Assembly: GCA_007570785.1 (NCBI GenBank)
Contig: ML660201.1
Span: forward strand, 37,527,656-37,591,655
Length of the DNA stretch: 64,000 nucleotides
Direction: 5' to 3'
DNA from: Antilocapra americana
Taxonomy: Eukaryota > Chordata > Mammalia > Artiodactyla > Antilocapridae
In this document: positions 1-11,539 of the stretch, one piece after another
Layout: each line of letters opens with the position of its first letter
How positions within the stretch are numbered: position 1 is the stretch's first letter
Notes under the pieces: generated by a model
What the model saw: only the letters and a program-made list of their open reading frames with translations
The model's database searches: none
Told to the model about the DNA's origin: nothing
Program-made: the position numbers and the translations under genes

Positions 1-97
1 AACAAAGTCGAAGCAGCAGCCTACTAAGACACGCTGGGCCTACTGAGATTATCAATTGATTTACACGTAGGAAGGAAGAAGACAAGCCTCGTGGCCA

Positions 98-312
98 AAA
101 CTATATCCATATTTGGGTCCTGGATCCACCTAGTTATCAGGTGACCTCACACAACTGTGAGGGACTTTGAGCTCTTAGGTTGAGTTTGGTAATCTCTAAA
201 ACAACCCTAAAACCTATCTCCTAGTTTTGTGAAAAATGAGGTAGTACATATTAAGTAAGCTTGGTTCATAGTAAAAGGCCAATCAGTGTTAGCTGCTATT
301 GTTACTATTATT
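98..312 (+). repeat. MIR SINE, degraded
   Basis: The block keeps the order of MIR landmarks on the plus strand: a 'cctagttatc...gtgacctc' core-like part, an 'agttttgtgaaaaatgaggtagta' stretch (positions ~221-246) and a 3' end like 'agctgctattgttactatta'. Divergence is high, as expected for a mammal-wide element. Exact ends are uncertain. Confidence 0.55.
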
Positions 313-1102
313 CCGTCTCCACTTCTCTCTTTTTTTCTCCTTTAAGGTTTTAAACTTGGATTAGAGGAAAATTAATTTTAACATATTGACTGATTAGGGA
401 GTCATCCTGAACAGAGTAAGGATGAAAACCAAGGAGTGAATAAAATCCTTACCTGAGAAAAAGAGTATAAAGCTAGAAGATTCCATTAATTAGGCAAGAA
501 GAAGTCAGTGAAAAATACGTGGATGGGTAGTGTTTGTTACTCTTTATTATCAAATTATTGTATATGGAGAGAGTTGATCTAGGAAGAATCCAAGAGAGAA
601 GTATTAACCAAGCGATGATAGGAGAAGGATTCAGAGAATATTCAGGAAAGAAGAGTAAGTTTAGTGGGATGAGGGAATTTCAGAGGCTTGATGTTGATGA
701 TGAGAGACACCCAGAGATTGGACAGTCATTGTTGCAGTGCAGTTAAGGGATATGAAGCTAGGAGAATGTGCGGATTCTCTCATTACTTGCTAATTTCAAT
801 TACTAATGACTTTTTAGGCACATGGGTAAGAGTTCAGAATAGGCACTATAGAGAATTTAAGGAGTCAAGAAGAGACAGAGAAGAGCTAGCTGAGTAGTGG
901 TAAGCGCAGTGGAAGTCCCTAAACTCGGGATCGTCTGTACAAGGTATCATGGTGATCGAGTCACGAGAATTCAGGCATTTCTCACTAGAATTTGCTTTTG
1001 AAAACCAGGCTGTCAAGTAGATCCAAATGTGCTAACTTAAAGTGTTTCATTCAGGGACTGAATTCCTGGTAAGGACAGGGTATGACTTAAGTCATAGTTC
1101 TG
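313..1102. other. Unique DNA, no gene seen
   Basis: No recognisable repeat and no convincing coding region. Two overlapping open frames of about 70 codons (534-746 and 688-897) have no family signature and look like chance. Confidence 0.6.
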
Positions 1103-1110
1103 ACCATAAC

Positions 1111-1325
1111 AACCTCCCTGGTAGCTCAGTGGTAAAAAAAAATCCTCCTGCCAGTGCAAGAGACATGGGTTCGATCCCTGGGTTACAAAGATCGCCTGGA
1201 GAAGGAAATGGGGACCCACTCCAGTATACCCGCATGGGAAATCTCAGGGACAGAGGAACCTGAAAAGCTACAGTCCATGGGGTCACAAAAGAGTCGGGCG
1301 CGACTTTGCAGCTAAACAACAGCTA
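1111..1325 (+). mobile_element. Bov-tA SINE
   Basis: It begins with the tRNA-like head (ctccctggtagctcagtgg), carries the box-B-like gggttcgatccctggg, and ends with the BovB-derived tail (gtccatggggtcacaaaagagtcgg). The flanks accataac (1103-1110) and accataaac (1326-1334) look like a target-site duplication. The head contains a 9-bp A run that is not typical. Confidence 0.9.
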
Positions 1326-1334
1326 ACCATAAAC

Positions 1335-2650
1335 TCTGATTATTAATGTCTGCTCTTGCCCATCCAGGGTTGCAGACTGAGGTCTCCGTGGCCAACTGGA
1401 GGCCACAGACTATTTTCCCTGGTCCTCTTGGCTTTATTTATTTACTTTAAAAGAAAAGAAAATATGGTATAGCTGTCAAAGTTTTAATTGGGAGATTTTA
1501 CACTTAAGATTTTATACTCTGGAAAAATCTCCTCCTCTGAGCAGCTTGTCAGTGGCCTAGATTCCACCACCTTTGGATAATGCCTGATCTGCCCAGCTTA
1601 TTGCAGTCCCCATTTTTCCCTATTATTCTTAGAGCAGCACCACTCGACTCACTTACTTTACCTGCCAGGGCCCTGTAGATCTTGATCCTTGTAATCCATG
1701 CCCAATCCCACTCAGTTACCGTCTCGGCTTTAGATTTGTTTCTATATGAACTCATGTTTAAGCCCTGGGAAACTCCTTTACCCTAGATAGATAATACTGA
1801 AATGGATTCCCCCAGCTCATTATATTCATCTAAGGTGAGATAGAGTTGTCTACACCTCTACGAGAAAAGCAGTACATCATATCTATTCATTGCATTAACT
1901 TTACAGAAAAGTTAGGAGAATTATCTTGACACTTTATTCTTAACCTAAATCATAAGGAAAAGTTACTATAATTCTGCCATCTGTTCAAGTTTTTAAAGCC
2001 ATTTTGGTAAACTTAATGCTAATGCAAAATACATGCCTTAGCACTAGTTAACTGAAAAATCTGTTTCATTCTTCTCAGATAATGAAAAAATATGTCAAGG
2101 ACATGATTTCTTAAAGAAAATCTAATTTATGACACTTAGGCCTTTAAACCACTTATGTGATGTCCTTGTGAATGCAACCATAAGAATAACAAAAAGTCAA
2201 ATCATATATGCCCATTAGGAAAACCCCAGACTTACGAGCTTTAGACATTTACAATTGTAATGTAGATAGCTGTTTCCACTTAAATAGTAGAGTCCTTTTT
2301 GACTGATAGAAGGTTTTTGTATTGATTTTTCTGGGGAAGGGAAGGGATTGGAGTGGAGGGCTGAAGAACAAGGAGACTATCTGTAAGGCCAATATTGATT
2401 TAATGTCCAAGTCCAAGTACCACGTTAGTCCTCTAGAAACCTAATTCATTGAAATATGTGCTATTTGAATATATTTATATTTAAAACTATTGGCCAATGA
2501 CTTTTCAAACCTCGTTAGCTTTCTTTTGTTATAGGAATAGAAAGAATCCAGTTGCACTTTCTTTTTGCTAATACTCTGTGTGTTTTGAACTCACTGCATT
2601 GACCTGTCACTATTCTCTTCCTGTTGTGTCGTTGATGTGTCATCCCCAAA
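1335..2650. other. Unique AT-rich DNA
   Basis: I see no gene and no repeat that I can name. A minus-strand open frame at 1549-1755 (68 codons) has no recognisable motif. Confidence 0.55.
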
Positions 2651-2654
2651 TTAT

Positions 2655-2830
2655 CTCAGAAAAATAACGTTTATGTTCGATCGCAAGCCTATTCAAAAAT
2701 CTTACAATGCTTTAAAAAAAAAAAAAGTTCTGTTGGATAACATCTAGAATCCTTGGCATCTTTCCCGTCTGTTTTCCAGTTATATTTCCCACTTTCCACT
2801 GTGCTAAACTCTTCATGTCAGGGAAATGAC
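2655..2830 (+). repeat. Possible L2 fragment
   Basis: The phrases 'caaaaatcttacaatgcttt', 'catctagaatccttggcatc' and 'ttatatttcccactttcc' follow the order of the L2 3' region (a Lys-rich codon stretch, then the 'catggcctacaaggcc' region). It is interrupted by an A13 run. The match is weak and made by eye only. Confidence 0.35.
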
Positions 2831-2834
2831 TTTA

Positions 2835-4055
2835 TGCAAGATACTGAAAATATGCAAGGCTTCATCTCGTTCTGTTTTGTAGGGGTGATAAAACCTTTCA
2901 TTTTCTTTTCTGGAATACCTAAGCCATCCTGCCACAGAGAACAGGAAGACGAATGATTAGGATAGTGACAGTGAGTGTCTGCGTTGTATGCAGACCCATG
3001 TGTGCTGAGAGAGAGAGAAGGTAGATAGAGCAAAATGTGAACACTTGATGAAGGATATAGTGAAGAGCTATTTCTTACACTACTCTTGCAACTTATTGTA
3101 GATTTGGATTGTTTCAAAACAAAAAGTTGAAAGAAGCATTTGTGACCAGATTAGTCACTCACAAGTGGGGTTGGCCCGTTTGGGGATATATACCAAATAT
3201 ATTTAATTACTGGTAATATTCATAGGTTCCTTACACTCTATAGAGAAAGATACAGTATTTTGTCCTGGTCTTCTCTTTCACCAGTTCTTTGATAGCTGCT
3301 TCCTGAGGGCAAACATATTGGTTGATAAGAAGGTAGACTGAGTACTGTACTAATTTTCAGAAAGAAGTTCTGACTTCTTTCCTCCCTTGTTTTCAGAGAT
3401 CTAGTGGTGGACATATACAATCTCTGAGCTCACAGTACTGGAAAAGACAACGGGAAAAGCCAGTGTTAGCAAAACAGAGAGAAAGGTGTGACTATTTTAG
3501 TATATTCCATGCTTGTGTTTTTCTGTGTTATTCGCAATTTTGACTCTGCCTGGATTTGATACCACATCTTTACTGCAATGCATTTATAGATTATTGCCAA
3601 CTGATTGCCACCCTGACTATAATGAATAGTATCCTTCGTTTCACTGCACATCTTCCCAAATTGCCATTCAAAACAGTTATTTTTAATAACTGGACACAGG
3701 CTGCAATATTTCTCATCCAAGTATTTTTTCTTCTTAAAATATTTATCTAGAACATTGCAATAATATTCCCTTTGTGACATTCATTAATGATTTGATAACG
3801 ATACCCTTCATTATAAGTAAAATTTATATTAATTATGATTATCCATTTTGGGGTATAAGTATTTTAATTTGCTAAATTGACTGTACAGTGGACATTAAAG
3901 CTTAGAAATGTAAGTAGTTTGAACACTGCAACATTCTTTGTTTCTTAAGCACTTTGCTGGACTAGAAAGCCCATGAGGACTCTGTCTCTACGTTTTATCC
4001 AATTATTTTTTGAGAAATACTGTTTCCTGGTTGTGGTGATAGATACTGGGATAAA
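2835..4055. other. Unique AT-rich DNA
   Basis: No named repeat and no supported gene. Open frames of about 100 codons on the minus strand (2818-3117 and 3466-3780) lack domain signatures, and their composition matches the surrounding non-coding DNA. Confidence 0.5.
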
Positions 4056-4058
4056 AAT

Positions 4059-4085
4059 GTGTGTGTGTGCACATGTGTGTGTGCA
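4059..4085. repeat. Imperfect GT microsatellite
   Basis: Short GT repeats broken by gcacat. It abuts the 3' tail of the following minus-strand SINE, so it probably grew from the SINE tail. Confidence 0.8.
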
Positions 4086-4287
4086 TGCTCAGTTGTGTCT
4101 GTTTGTGACTCTGCAGACTGAAGCCCACCAGACTCCTCCATCCATGGGATTTTCCAGGCAAGAATACTGGAGTGGATTGCCATTTCCTTCCCCAGGGGAT
4201 CTTCTTGATGTAAGGATCAAACCTGCCTCTCTTGCGTCACCTGTATTGGCAGGCAGATTCTTTACCAGTGAGCCACTAGGGTATCGC
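4086..4287 (-). mobile_element. Bov-tA SINE
   Basis: Read on the minus strand, the element runs from the tRNA-like head (revcomp of gattctttaccagtgagccac, ~4257-4277) to the BovB-like tail at ~4088. The middle has the usual caggcaagaatactggagtg block. Confidence 0.9.
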
Positions 4288-4789
4288 TTACCAGCACCCA
4301 GTTTCTATCCTAGAGGAGCTTCAGAACTTCACCAGATGTGAACTTTTAGGGCTGAAGGAATCCTTTAGAGACAGGTCTCCTTACTAGCCAGAAGCAAATG
4401 ACATCAGAGTACCCTCATATCTTTTTTGCAGTTCCCAATATAAAACATTTGCCTTTGCTTTGACTTTTTATGCTGACTTCATTTCATGTGGTCTCATTCA
4501 CCTTTGTGTGGCATCTAATGGCTAAGGTAGCATGTTAAACAGTGTAGGAGTTGCAAAATAGTTTTGAATGAATGTATTAATATGTTTGCATCCAAAATTT
4601 GTCTAATGATTAATTTAGATGCATATGGAAATACCTGACATATGTTTGGCGTTTGTGAAGTATAAGTCTTCTTTTATTTTAGTTGGTCACCTTTGGAATA
4701 CACTTTTAGAGTTAGTGTGAATTTTAGCTGCTGGTGGAATGCATTGGAATGCCTTTATAAACTCAGAGATCTGATCATCTGCCCTGTGT

Positions 4790-4892
4790 TACTGTGTAGT
4801 ATATGGCAAAGGAGCTATGTCTGTCTTTACTTCTTTATCATGCCTTGCGTGTAGTTGGCACCTGCTGAATACCTGTGGAATGAAGGAATAGC
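4790..4892 (+). repeat. L2 3' end fragment
   Basis: The stretch matches the L2 terminal region: 'tgtctgtctttacttcttt', then 'tagttggcacctgctgaata' and 'tgtggaatgaagga'. It is diverged, and the boundary is approximate. Confidence 0.5.
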
Positions 4893-5697
4893 ATGGATTT
4901 TAGTTGTAAGTAAGTTTTCTCTAGGTAGGAATGGAAAGTGTATGTCATGTAGAAGACATGGAATGAGCAGCAACCTAAGAGGCTGGATGAAGATAAAAGT
5001 TGTTGAAGGACTCTCTAATTAGAAATGTCTAGGCTTGATCAAGACTGATGCTTTTAGAGTTACTCAAAACAAACATGAACATCATCTATGGAGTCAGAAA
5101 CTAGAATAATTACTCTCATGCTCAGGTTTCAACACTGGTACTGCAATTTAGAATGCAGGCTTGGTAATCAGTGTGATGAGGTTTCAGTCTTGATCCTTTC
5201 AGTCACGAGCTCAAAAATACAACCAACTTTTTAAAAGCTATTTTTCTCATTTTTTCCCCAAATGTTACTCATAATATGTTTCGTCTAAGGGACTGGGTGC
5301 TTGGATGGAGTGCATCCTTACTTATCGGAGGTTGATAATAATTGCTGTCGTTGTCATCAGTATTCCCTTCCTACTCTCTCTTTGGAGAAAGCTGAATATT
5401 CTATAATATCAACAATTTGTTATAGCTTCTCTTAGGAACATACAATAGTCAAGTGCTATTGACTTAAAATTTAAAGGCCTTTGGCTATTTTTTATGGCTG
5501 TGATGTACTTTGTTGCTAGAAGTAAATGCAATTGAAATAGCTTGATACGATGAGAGCTATCATTCCTCTCTCTCTCTCTAGTTTTAACCTCAAAAGGTGT
5601 ATCTTCTTAAAACTTGTATTGGTAAGGCCATTGTGAAACCCACAGGCAAGTATTAGGCTTTGCTTGCACATTTCCTAGGGACTACTGAAAACTCATT
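4893..5697. other. Unique DNA
   Basis: No gene or clear repeat. A short TC run lies at ~5567-5579. A weak MIR-like match at 5145-5235 was too uncertain to call. Confidence 0.5.
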
Positions 5698-5912
5698 ATT
5701 CCCAAGTGGTTCTGTGGTAAAGAATCTGCCTTCTCCTGCGGGAGATGTTGAGTTCCATCCCTGGGTTAGGAAGATCCCCTAGAAAAGGAAATGGCAACCC
5801 ACCCAGCATTCTTGCCTGGGAAATCCCATAGACAGAGAAGCCTTATGGGCTGCAGTCCATAGGGTCACAAAGAGTGGGACAAGAGCTAGCATCTAAAACA
5901 ACAACTGAAAAC
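5698..5912 (+). mobile_element. Bov-tA SINE, diverged
   Basis: It has the tRNA-like head (aagtggttctgtggtaaagaatc), a decayed box B, the caacccacccagcattcttgcc block, and a tail ending in acaacaac. Several differences from the usual form suggest an older copy. Confidence 0.88.
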
Positions 5913-6728
5913 TCGATCTCTTGTATAAAGAATGCCGAATAATCATCACGTCAGGTTTTTTTGTTTGTTTGTTTTGGTTTTAATTACCCACTCAGACAAC
6001 TTAATAATTTGGAGGAAAGCTTTTGGTAGAGGGAGGTCTGGAGCTCAAAGAATCTTGTTGGAACAACTCATTTTGAGGATGCTGCACACATCAGCATTCA
6101 TCGTGTAGCGGGCAACAGAACCTCATCCAAGTATTGGTTAAAAATCTAGTGACCTTTATTTTCCTCTGAAGGAAGGTACACTGGAGTAGTGGGTAACTCC
6201 CAAGCCTGAAGAAGAAAATTATAATAAAGAGATGAAAGTGCTTAATTACAACATAGTTACTCCAAAAATCTTCACAATGAATGGGGAAAATTTAGCAGAG
6301 CTCTTAAATGTCACTGTAATTGAGCCCCATGCCCCAGAAATTCTAAATTGTAATTGACCCTAATTACATAAATACCCACTGGTGAGAATGGATGTGTTTT
6401 TTAGATGGCTTTACTGCTGCTGAACTTGACTAACAAGTCACTCATGACTTGAGCAGATGTTTTGTACTTCTTTGACCGAGGGAGTCCTTAGGAACCAACT
6501 TTCCTCTCCATTCAGCAGCAAATGATACAAGAACACTCTCGGAGTGTTGGCATATGAGGCAAAAAAAAAAAAAGCTCCCTTAATTGTTGCTCAGACTGTT
6601 TTTGTCTTCCTGTAAGGATAATTTCACTTGCAAAACAACAGAAAAACAGACCCATTCTAGCTTAAGCAAACAGTGACAATTATTGTCTCAAATAATTGAA
6701 AAGTTCTAGATTTGGTTGAAGGTGTAAC
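5913..6728. other. Unique DNA
   Basis: No supported gene or repeat. 6190-6400 is repeat-free and rich in TAATT cores, but nothing more can be said from one sequence. Confidence 0.5.
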
Positions 6729-7077
6729 TTTTTTTTTTTTAAAGATTGATTTATTTTGACTGTACTAGGTCTCCCTTGCTGCGCACCAACTTTCTCTAAT
6801 TGTGGTGAGTGGAGGCTGCTCTTCATTGTGGTATGTGGGCTTCTCATCGTGGTGGCTTCTCTTGTTGCAGAGCAGAATCTAGGCACATGGGCTTCGGCAC
6901 AAGCAACATGAGGGCTCTTTAGTTGCAGCTCAGAGGCTCTAGAGGTCAGGCTAAGTAGTTGTGGCACATGGGAAATTCTGCTCTGTGGCATGTGGAATCT
7001 TAGAGGACCAGGGCCGGACCTTGTGTCCCCTGCATTGATGGGTGAATTCCTATCCACTGTACCACCAGGGAAATCCT
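6729..7077 (-). mobile_element. CHR-type SINE
   Basis: A T run at 6729-6740 begins a minus-strand SINE with the CHR signatures: 'agattgatttattttgac', repeats of the 'gtggcatgtgggatctt' type, and a head region ending 'actgtaccaccagggaaatcc' (revcomp of the tRNA-like start). CHR SINEs are known from cetartiodactyls. The element is near full length (~350 bp). Confidence 0.85.
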
Positions 7078-7539
7078 AGGATTAGCTTTATCTCTCTGTG
7101 TCTTTCTGTCAACTATTTCCTTGCTACTGAGTTCAGTCTCTGGTGAACTCTGACTATGGTCCTAATGTGATCACCCCCAGCTATGGGCCTTTATCTTTCC
7201 TCCATTCGTATTGACTAGGAAAAGTAAAGGCTTTTCCCATAACTGTGGAACAAAAATCCTGGGCTTCATTCTACTCGGTCCAGATTTAGTCTCTTGCCCG
7301 TCTCTGAGCCAGTCCAAATGGCCAGGGGGACAGACAGATTCATGCTGACTGTCATAGGGAGAGGCGTGGATGTCCAAGTGATGCATGCAGCCACCCACTG
7401 AACCCCACCCCCCAGAGCACCTGGGTTTCATAGGGGGAAAGATGCTATTCCCAAGTGAAAAGTGAATACATATTAATTGTGTCAAAGGAGAAAACTGTAT
7501 AGAAGCTTTTCCCTACTTTTTTAGCAGCAGGTTTCCCCC
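7078..7539. other. Unique DNA
   Basis: No gene or named repeat. A minus-strand open frame at 7171-7485 (104 codons) has no recognisable motif. It spans a GC-richer patch, and I treat it as chance. Confidence 0.45.
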
Positions 7540-7660
7540 ACTAAACTTTTTGTTGTTAAAAATTGTCAAATATATGGGGAGTTGCAAGAATAGTGAAATA
7601 ACATTGATCACCAACCATTTAAGCTGAACAATTGTTAAGGGTTTTTTTTTTTTTTTTTTA
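7540..7660 (-). repeat. Old L1 (L1M-like) 3' fragment
   Basis: 'aactttttgttgttaaaaattgtcaaatatatgggg...agttgcaagaatagtgaaataac...aacaattgttaa' (shown in parts) is the pattern of an old mammalian L1 3' UTR in reverse. A T18 tract at ~7640-7657 follows. Family and strand were assigned by eye. Confidence 0.5.
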
Positions 7661-8168
7661 GTACCCTATCTTCAGTGGCAGGATATATCCTATTTTGTTC
7701 TGACTCTTGACAAATTTCTCAGAATTTCTTCAAATAAAGATTTTAAAAAGTTCAATACTTGAGGATTCAAATGGAAACTAAATGTCATTTCCACGGTGCT
7801 ATGTCCTCTACCTGCCTTCTCTCTTTTGTTCTCTTGCTGAATACAGCCAAGAATCATTCTATTTTCCAACAAGCTGTCTTGTACACCCTGAAGGGAATAT
7901 TATAAGATTAAATGCAGAGTAGCAGTCTGAGCATGGTGAATGCTTCTCATTACACCGATCCCCAGTTGATCTCCTAAATGCAATTCCCTGATAATGTGAT
8001 GCTTCTGAATTATTTATTATCTCATATTAGATCAGGAATATTATTCCCGAAAATAAATTTGTTATCATCAGCAAATCAGCTTTTGAAAGTTTCCTGAATC
8101 AAAGAATAAACCAGGTAGTAGATTTTGAACTCTTAGGGAGAAAAACTGAAATTATTTATTTTGAGGCC
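7661..8168. other. Unique DNA
   Basis: Nothing recognisable. A minus-strand open frame at 7690-7872 (60 codons) is not supported as a gene. Confidence 0.5.
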
Positions 8169-8179
8169 TTTTTACAGCT

Positions 8180-8446
8180 GCTGCTGCTAAGTCGCCTCAG
8201 GCGTGTCCGACTCTGTGCGACCCCATAGACGGCAGCTCACCAGGCTCCCCCATCCCTGGGATTCTCCAGGCAAGAACCCTGGAAGAACACATTTCCTTCT
8301 CCAATGCATGAAAGTGAAAAGTGAAAGTGAAGCCGCTCAGTCATGGCCGACTCTTTGCGACCCCATGGACTGCAGCCTACCAGGCTCCTCCGTCCATGGA
8401 ATTTTCCAAGCAAGAGTACTGGAGTGGGGTGCCATCACCTTCTCCA
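8180..8446 (-). mobile_element. Bov-A2 SINE (dimer)
   Basis: Two Bov-A monomers are joined by the typical linker 'gcatgaaagtgaaaagtgaaagtgaa' (~8304-8329). The left end is ctgctgctgctaag, the reverse of the (CAG)n 3' tail. Perfect 11-bp target duplications, tttttacagct, lie at 8169-8179 and 8447-8457. Intact duplications suggest a fairly recent insertion. Confidence 0.95.
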
Positions 8447-8744
8447 TTTTTACAGCTAGGTAGTTTAAATCCAGATGAAGATCTAAGGAATTACAATTTC
8501 TATATATGGTGATAAGTAGTTCATCTAGTGGTTTATTATACTAAGTAAGTCTGACTACAAAACTGAAACACAGTGAAAATTCTTTACTGAAGTAATGAAT
8601 TTCAAACATATCCTATCCATTCTTGAAGACACCATTTTTCTCCTCTAATGACTATAACTGATACTGGTAAAGATGAAAGAGATTTACTGACATTAAGTTG
8701 GGGGTTAATCACTACAAAACAAGTTAGTACTTCGTAATACTCAG

Positions 8745-8935
8745 AGGGCACACACTTCACTAAGCGCTTTTAACCACCTTCTTTCATTTGATATTCTGAC
8801 AACCAAATGAAGTCAGTACTATTATTTCTTCCATTTTATAGTAGAGGAAACTGAGTCATTAGAATATTAGAATACTTTCGCAAGACTGAGCAAGTGGTAA
8901 ATTATGACACTTGGTGGTAAACCTGTGTTAATATG
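8745..8935 (-). repeat. MIR SINE
   Basis: The reverse of the MIR signature is clear: 'taagcgcttttaaccac', then 'cattttatagtagaggaaactgag', then 'actgagcaagtggtaaatta' (the reverse of the codon-like core). It is diverged but ordered. Confidence 0.7.
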
Positions 8936-9134
8936 AAATGCTGTTTATTCAATGCATTAAACATTTGCCCAGATGTGACAGAGCTGTACAATTGAGAATC
9001 TGAGGCTATAAATGATTACCACATTAAGATAACTGCTGTTTTTAGACAAGCATGTCAGAATGTTGGATTTTGTAACCCCAAGTCTTTTTATGACAGAAAA
9101 GATATAGTAAATGTCTATCTATATATAAGTATTT

Positions 9135-9420
9135 TTAATAGAATTTATTTTTACAGCACGTTTAGACTCAGCAAAATTGAGCAGAAGGTCCAGAGATTTT
9201 CCATATATTTGCTCCACATTTCCAGCATCCCTCATGAGAGTAGTACATTTGTTACAGTTAATAAACCTAAATCAATGTGTTATCACCCCAAGTCTGTAGT
9301 TGACATTAGGGTACACTTTTGTGGTATATATGCTCTGAATTTGGACAAATGAATAGTGCCATGTATCTGCTATTACTATATCAGAGTAGTTTCAAGCTCT
9401 GAAAATCCTCTGTGTTCCAC
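9135..9420 (-). repeat. Old L1 (L1M-like) 3' UTR fragment
   Basis: Ordered matches to an old L1 3' UTR in reverse: 'agcaaaattgagcagaaggt', 'cagagattttccatat', 'gtagtacatttgttacagtt', 'gttatcaccccaagtctgtag', 'tttggacaaatgaatag' and 'aaaatcctctgtgttccac'. Confidence 0.65.
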
Positions 9421-9484
9421 ATATATAAGTATTTTTATGCCATACATGAACTCGTTTTAACTTTCTAATACTTAACTATTTTTT

Positions 9485-9694
9485 ATTGTTGTTTAGTTGC
9501 TAAGTTATGTTCCACTCTTTACAACCCCATGAACTGCAGCTCTCCAGACTCCTCTATCCATGAAGCTTCTCAGGCAAGAATACTGGAGTGGGTAGCCGTG
9601 CCCTTCTCCAGGGGATCTTCCTGACCCAGGGATCAAACCCCAGTCTCCTGCAATGGCAGGCAGATTCTTTACTGCTGAGCCACCAGGGAAAACC
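9485..9694 (-). mobile_element. Bov-tA SINE
   Basis: A near-complete minus-strand copy: BovB-like tail at the left (ttgttgtttagttgctaag), caggcaagaatactggagtg in the middle, and the tRNA-like head in reverse (tgctgagccaccaggg) at the right end. Confidence 0.93.
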
Positions 9695-9699
9695 ATTAA

Positions 9700-11515
9700 A
9701 CTGTTTAGGAGAGCCATTTCCAAAATACAATAAGAGAGAAAGAACTTTCTAGCAGTTCAAGATTTTGTCTCAAATGCAGCAAGGAGGGTTGGAGACTGGA
9801 GAATTTCATAATTTATAAGTTGGTAAATTCCAATCGAGGCTGAAGAGCAAACCATTTCCCATTAAATAGAGTAAACATAATTTAGCAAACCCAGCCACGG
9901 AGCTTGAACTCCACTCAAGAGAGGACTACTTAGAGACAATTAACTCTCGCCCTTAAAATGCTTTCTGTAGTGCAAGTCCGTAGTTTTTGGCACTGGACAG
10001 AGATGTGACCAACATTCACCTTGTGGCTTTCAGCCACCTGCTCTGCCTAATTAAAGGCTTCCAGTTTCTGCTCTGCTGGCCCCATAATTTGCAAATAAAC
10101 AAAGTCCGCAGGACGTATGATAGGGATGTTAAAACAACCTATAAACCATTTATCTTTCTCATTTACAGAGCATAAAAGGGGCCTTTCCCTTTTTTACCTC
10201 GCTATTTTTGGAGGACTGTTCCCCTTTCCTTCTAGAAATAAACCCAATAGAAATAGTTTGTTATTCCTCCTTTAAAGAGAACAAGACAAGTATGTGTGTG
10301 TGTATGTATATATATTTGATCAGGTATACATTTTTAGTGTAATTGCTCTAAAATAATATTTCATATCTCTACTGGCTTTTCATTTTTATTTCTACTTCAC
10401 TTTCTATTATCTCAGTGCCTCTTATGTGCTACCTGATTTCATACTTTTCAAAACTGCTTTCTAAAGCACAGCCAGGGTAAATTGGGAAACTGACAAACAT
10501 AAGCCTTTTTTTTTAGCAGAAAATTATGAAGTGAGTTAATGTTATTTACTTTAGCTTAAACATATGCCAAGTTATGAATTAATCTTTGTATTTTTTGTCT
10601 TTAGAGCTTATGATTACTTGATAAAAGCTAATTTATTCAATTATTGACCTCGTTGTCATACAGAGGATAAACATATAGATAGTTTTGTTGGCTTGTAATG
10701 GCTGTCTACTAGTGCATTATATGACTGTGACAAACTTTCTTGATCAGTTCCTGGTAATGAGATTAATATCAGAAAAAAATGGAAAGAATATTACAAACAT
10801 TTCTGCAGTTAGGTTTTTTATACATTAAGTTATGCCTGCCTGTCTTATTGCAGAAGAAAGATAACTGGAACGGGATTTCCAGATCAAGGGATGGAAGCAC
10901 TATGCATATCCCTTAATCATCTTTATAAATACTTACATCATCCTCACTCTCCATTTTCAGTTACCAAAGAATTGCCCCTCTAATATGGTAGGTGAAAATA
11001 GTTTCTCAATAAAGTTATAAAGTTCAATTCATCAGTTATTGGTTAGGTTGGTTACTTTCATGCGTTTGTTGACCAGTTGTGTTACTCCAGGATAAGGGGC
11101 AATTATGAGCAAATATGTTGAATATTGAACTTGAAAATCAGAACTTTCAAGGAACAACAGGTTCTGAGAGTTTTTCTAGTCTCCTTGTAGGCGGAACTTC
11201 AGCTTGTGGGCCCTCTGATACAAGCCGTATGCATTGATGGTTAACAATATGTACACTAGAGGATTTTTTGCTACATTGAAATGCAGAATTATTAGCTCCA
11301 AGGAAATTAAAAGTGAGGGAACATTCAGAAGACCTTTGATGTAAACTATGTTTCTGTACAGATTTATTGTAGCTATTTTCATTATATTCATTAAATGAAG
11401 CTTATGACTTCTAGAATTCATATCTATATTCTCTGTCCTAGGGGATCTCACTACTGATATAGGCTGTATTTCTGTCAACCGTAGTGGATTAGTTGCAGTT
11501 TTTACCTTTTAATTA
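9700..11515. other. Unique DNA
   Basis: A long repeat-free stretch without a supported gene. It contains the motif-rich block listed at 10030-10175. A small TG/TA run lies at ~10291-10313. A minus-strand open frame at 11176-11478 (100 codons) has no family signature. Confidence 0.5.
10030..10175. promoter_or_regulatory. Candidate regulatory block
   Basis: Inside repeat-free DNA, several known motif types lie close together: E-box CACCTG (10035-10040), homeodomain-type TAATTAAA (10048-10055), a POU/octamer-like palindrome ATTTGCAAAT (10087-10096), a forkhead-like AATAAACA (10094-10101) and a SOX-like AACAAAG (10098-10104). The last three overlap within 18 bp. Such clusters occur in enhancers but also by chance in AT-rich DNA. 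The call is inference only. Confidence 0.25.
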
Positions 11516-11519
11516 AACA

Positions 11520-11534
11520 GCTGCTGCTGCTAAA
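11520..11534 (-). repeat. Possible SINE-tail remnant
   Basis: The sequence ctgctgctgctaaa equals the first bases of a minus-strand Bov-A2, that is, its 3' CAG tail, with nothing else of the SINE present. AAACA lies on both sides (around 11514-11518 and 11532-11537). It could be an extremely 5'-truncated insertion or just a short trinucleotide run. Confidence 0.3.
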
Positions 11535-11539
11535 CACAA

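Noticed and set aside
8203..8512. Two overlapping frames of 60-90 codons
   Set aside because: They lie wholly within the Bov-A2 SINE, which is non-coding.
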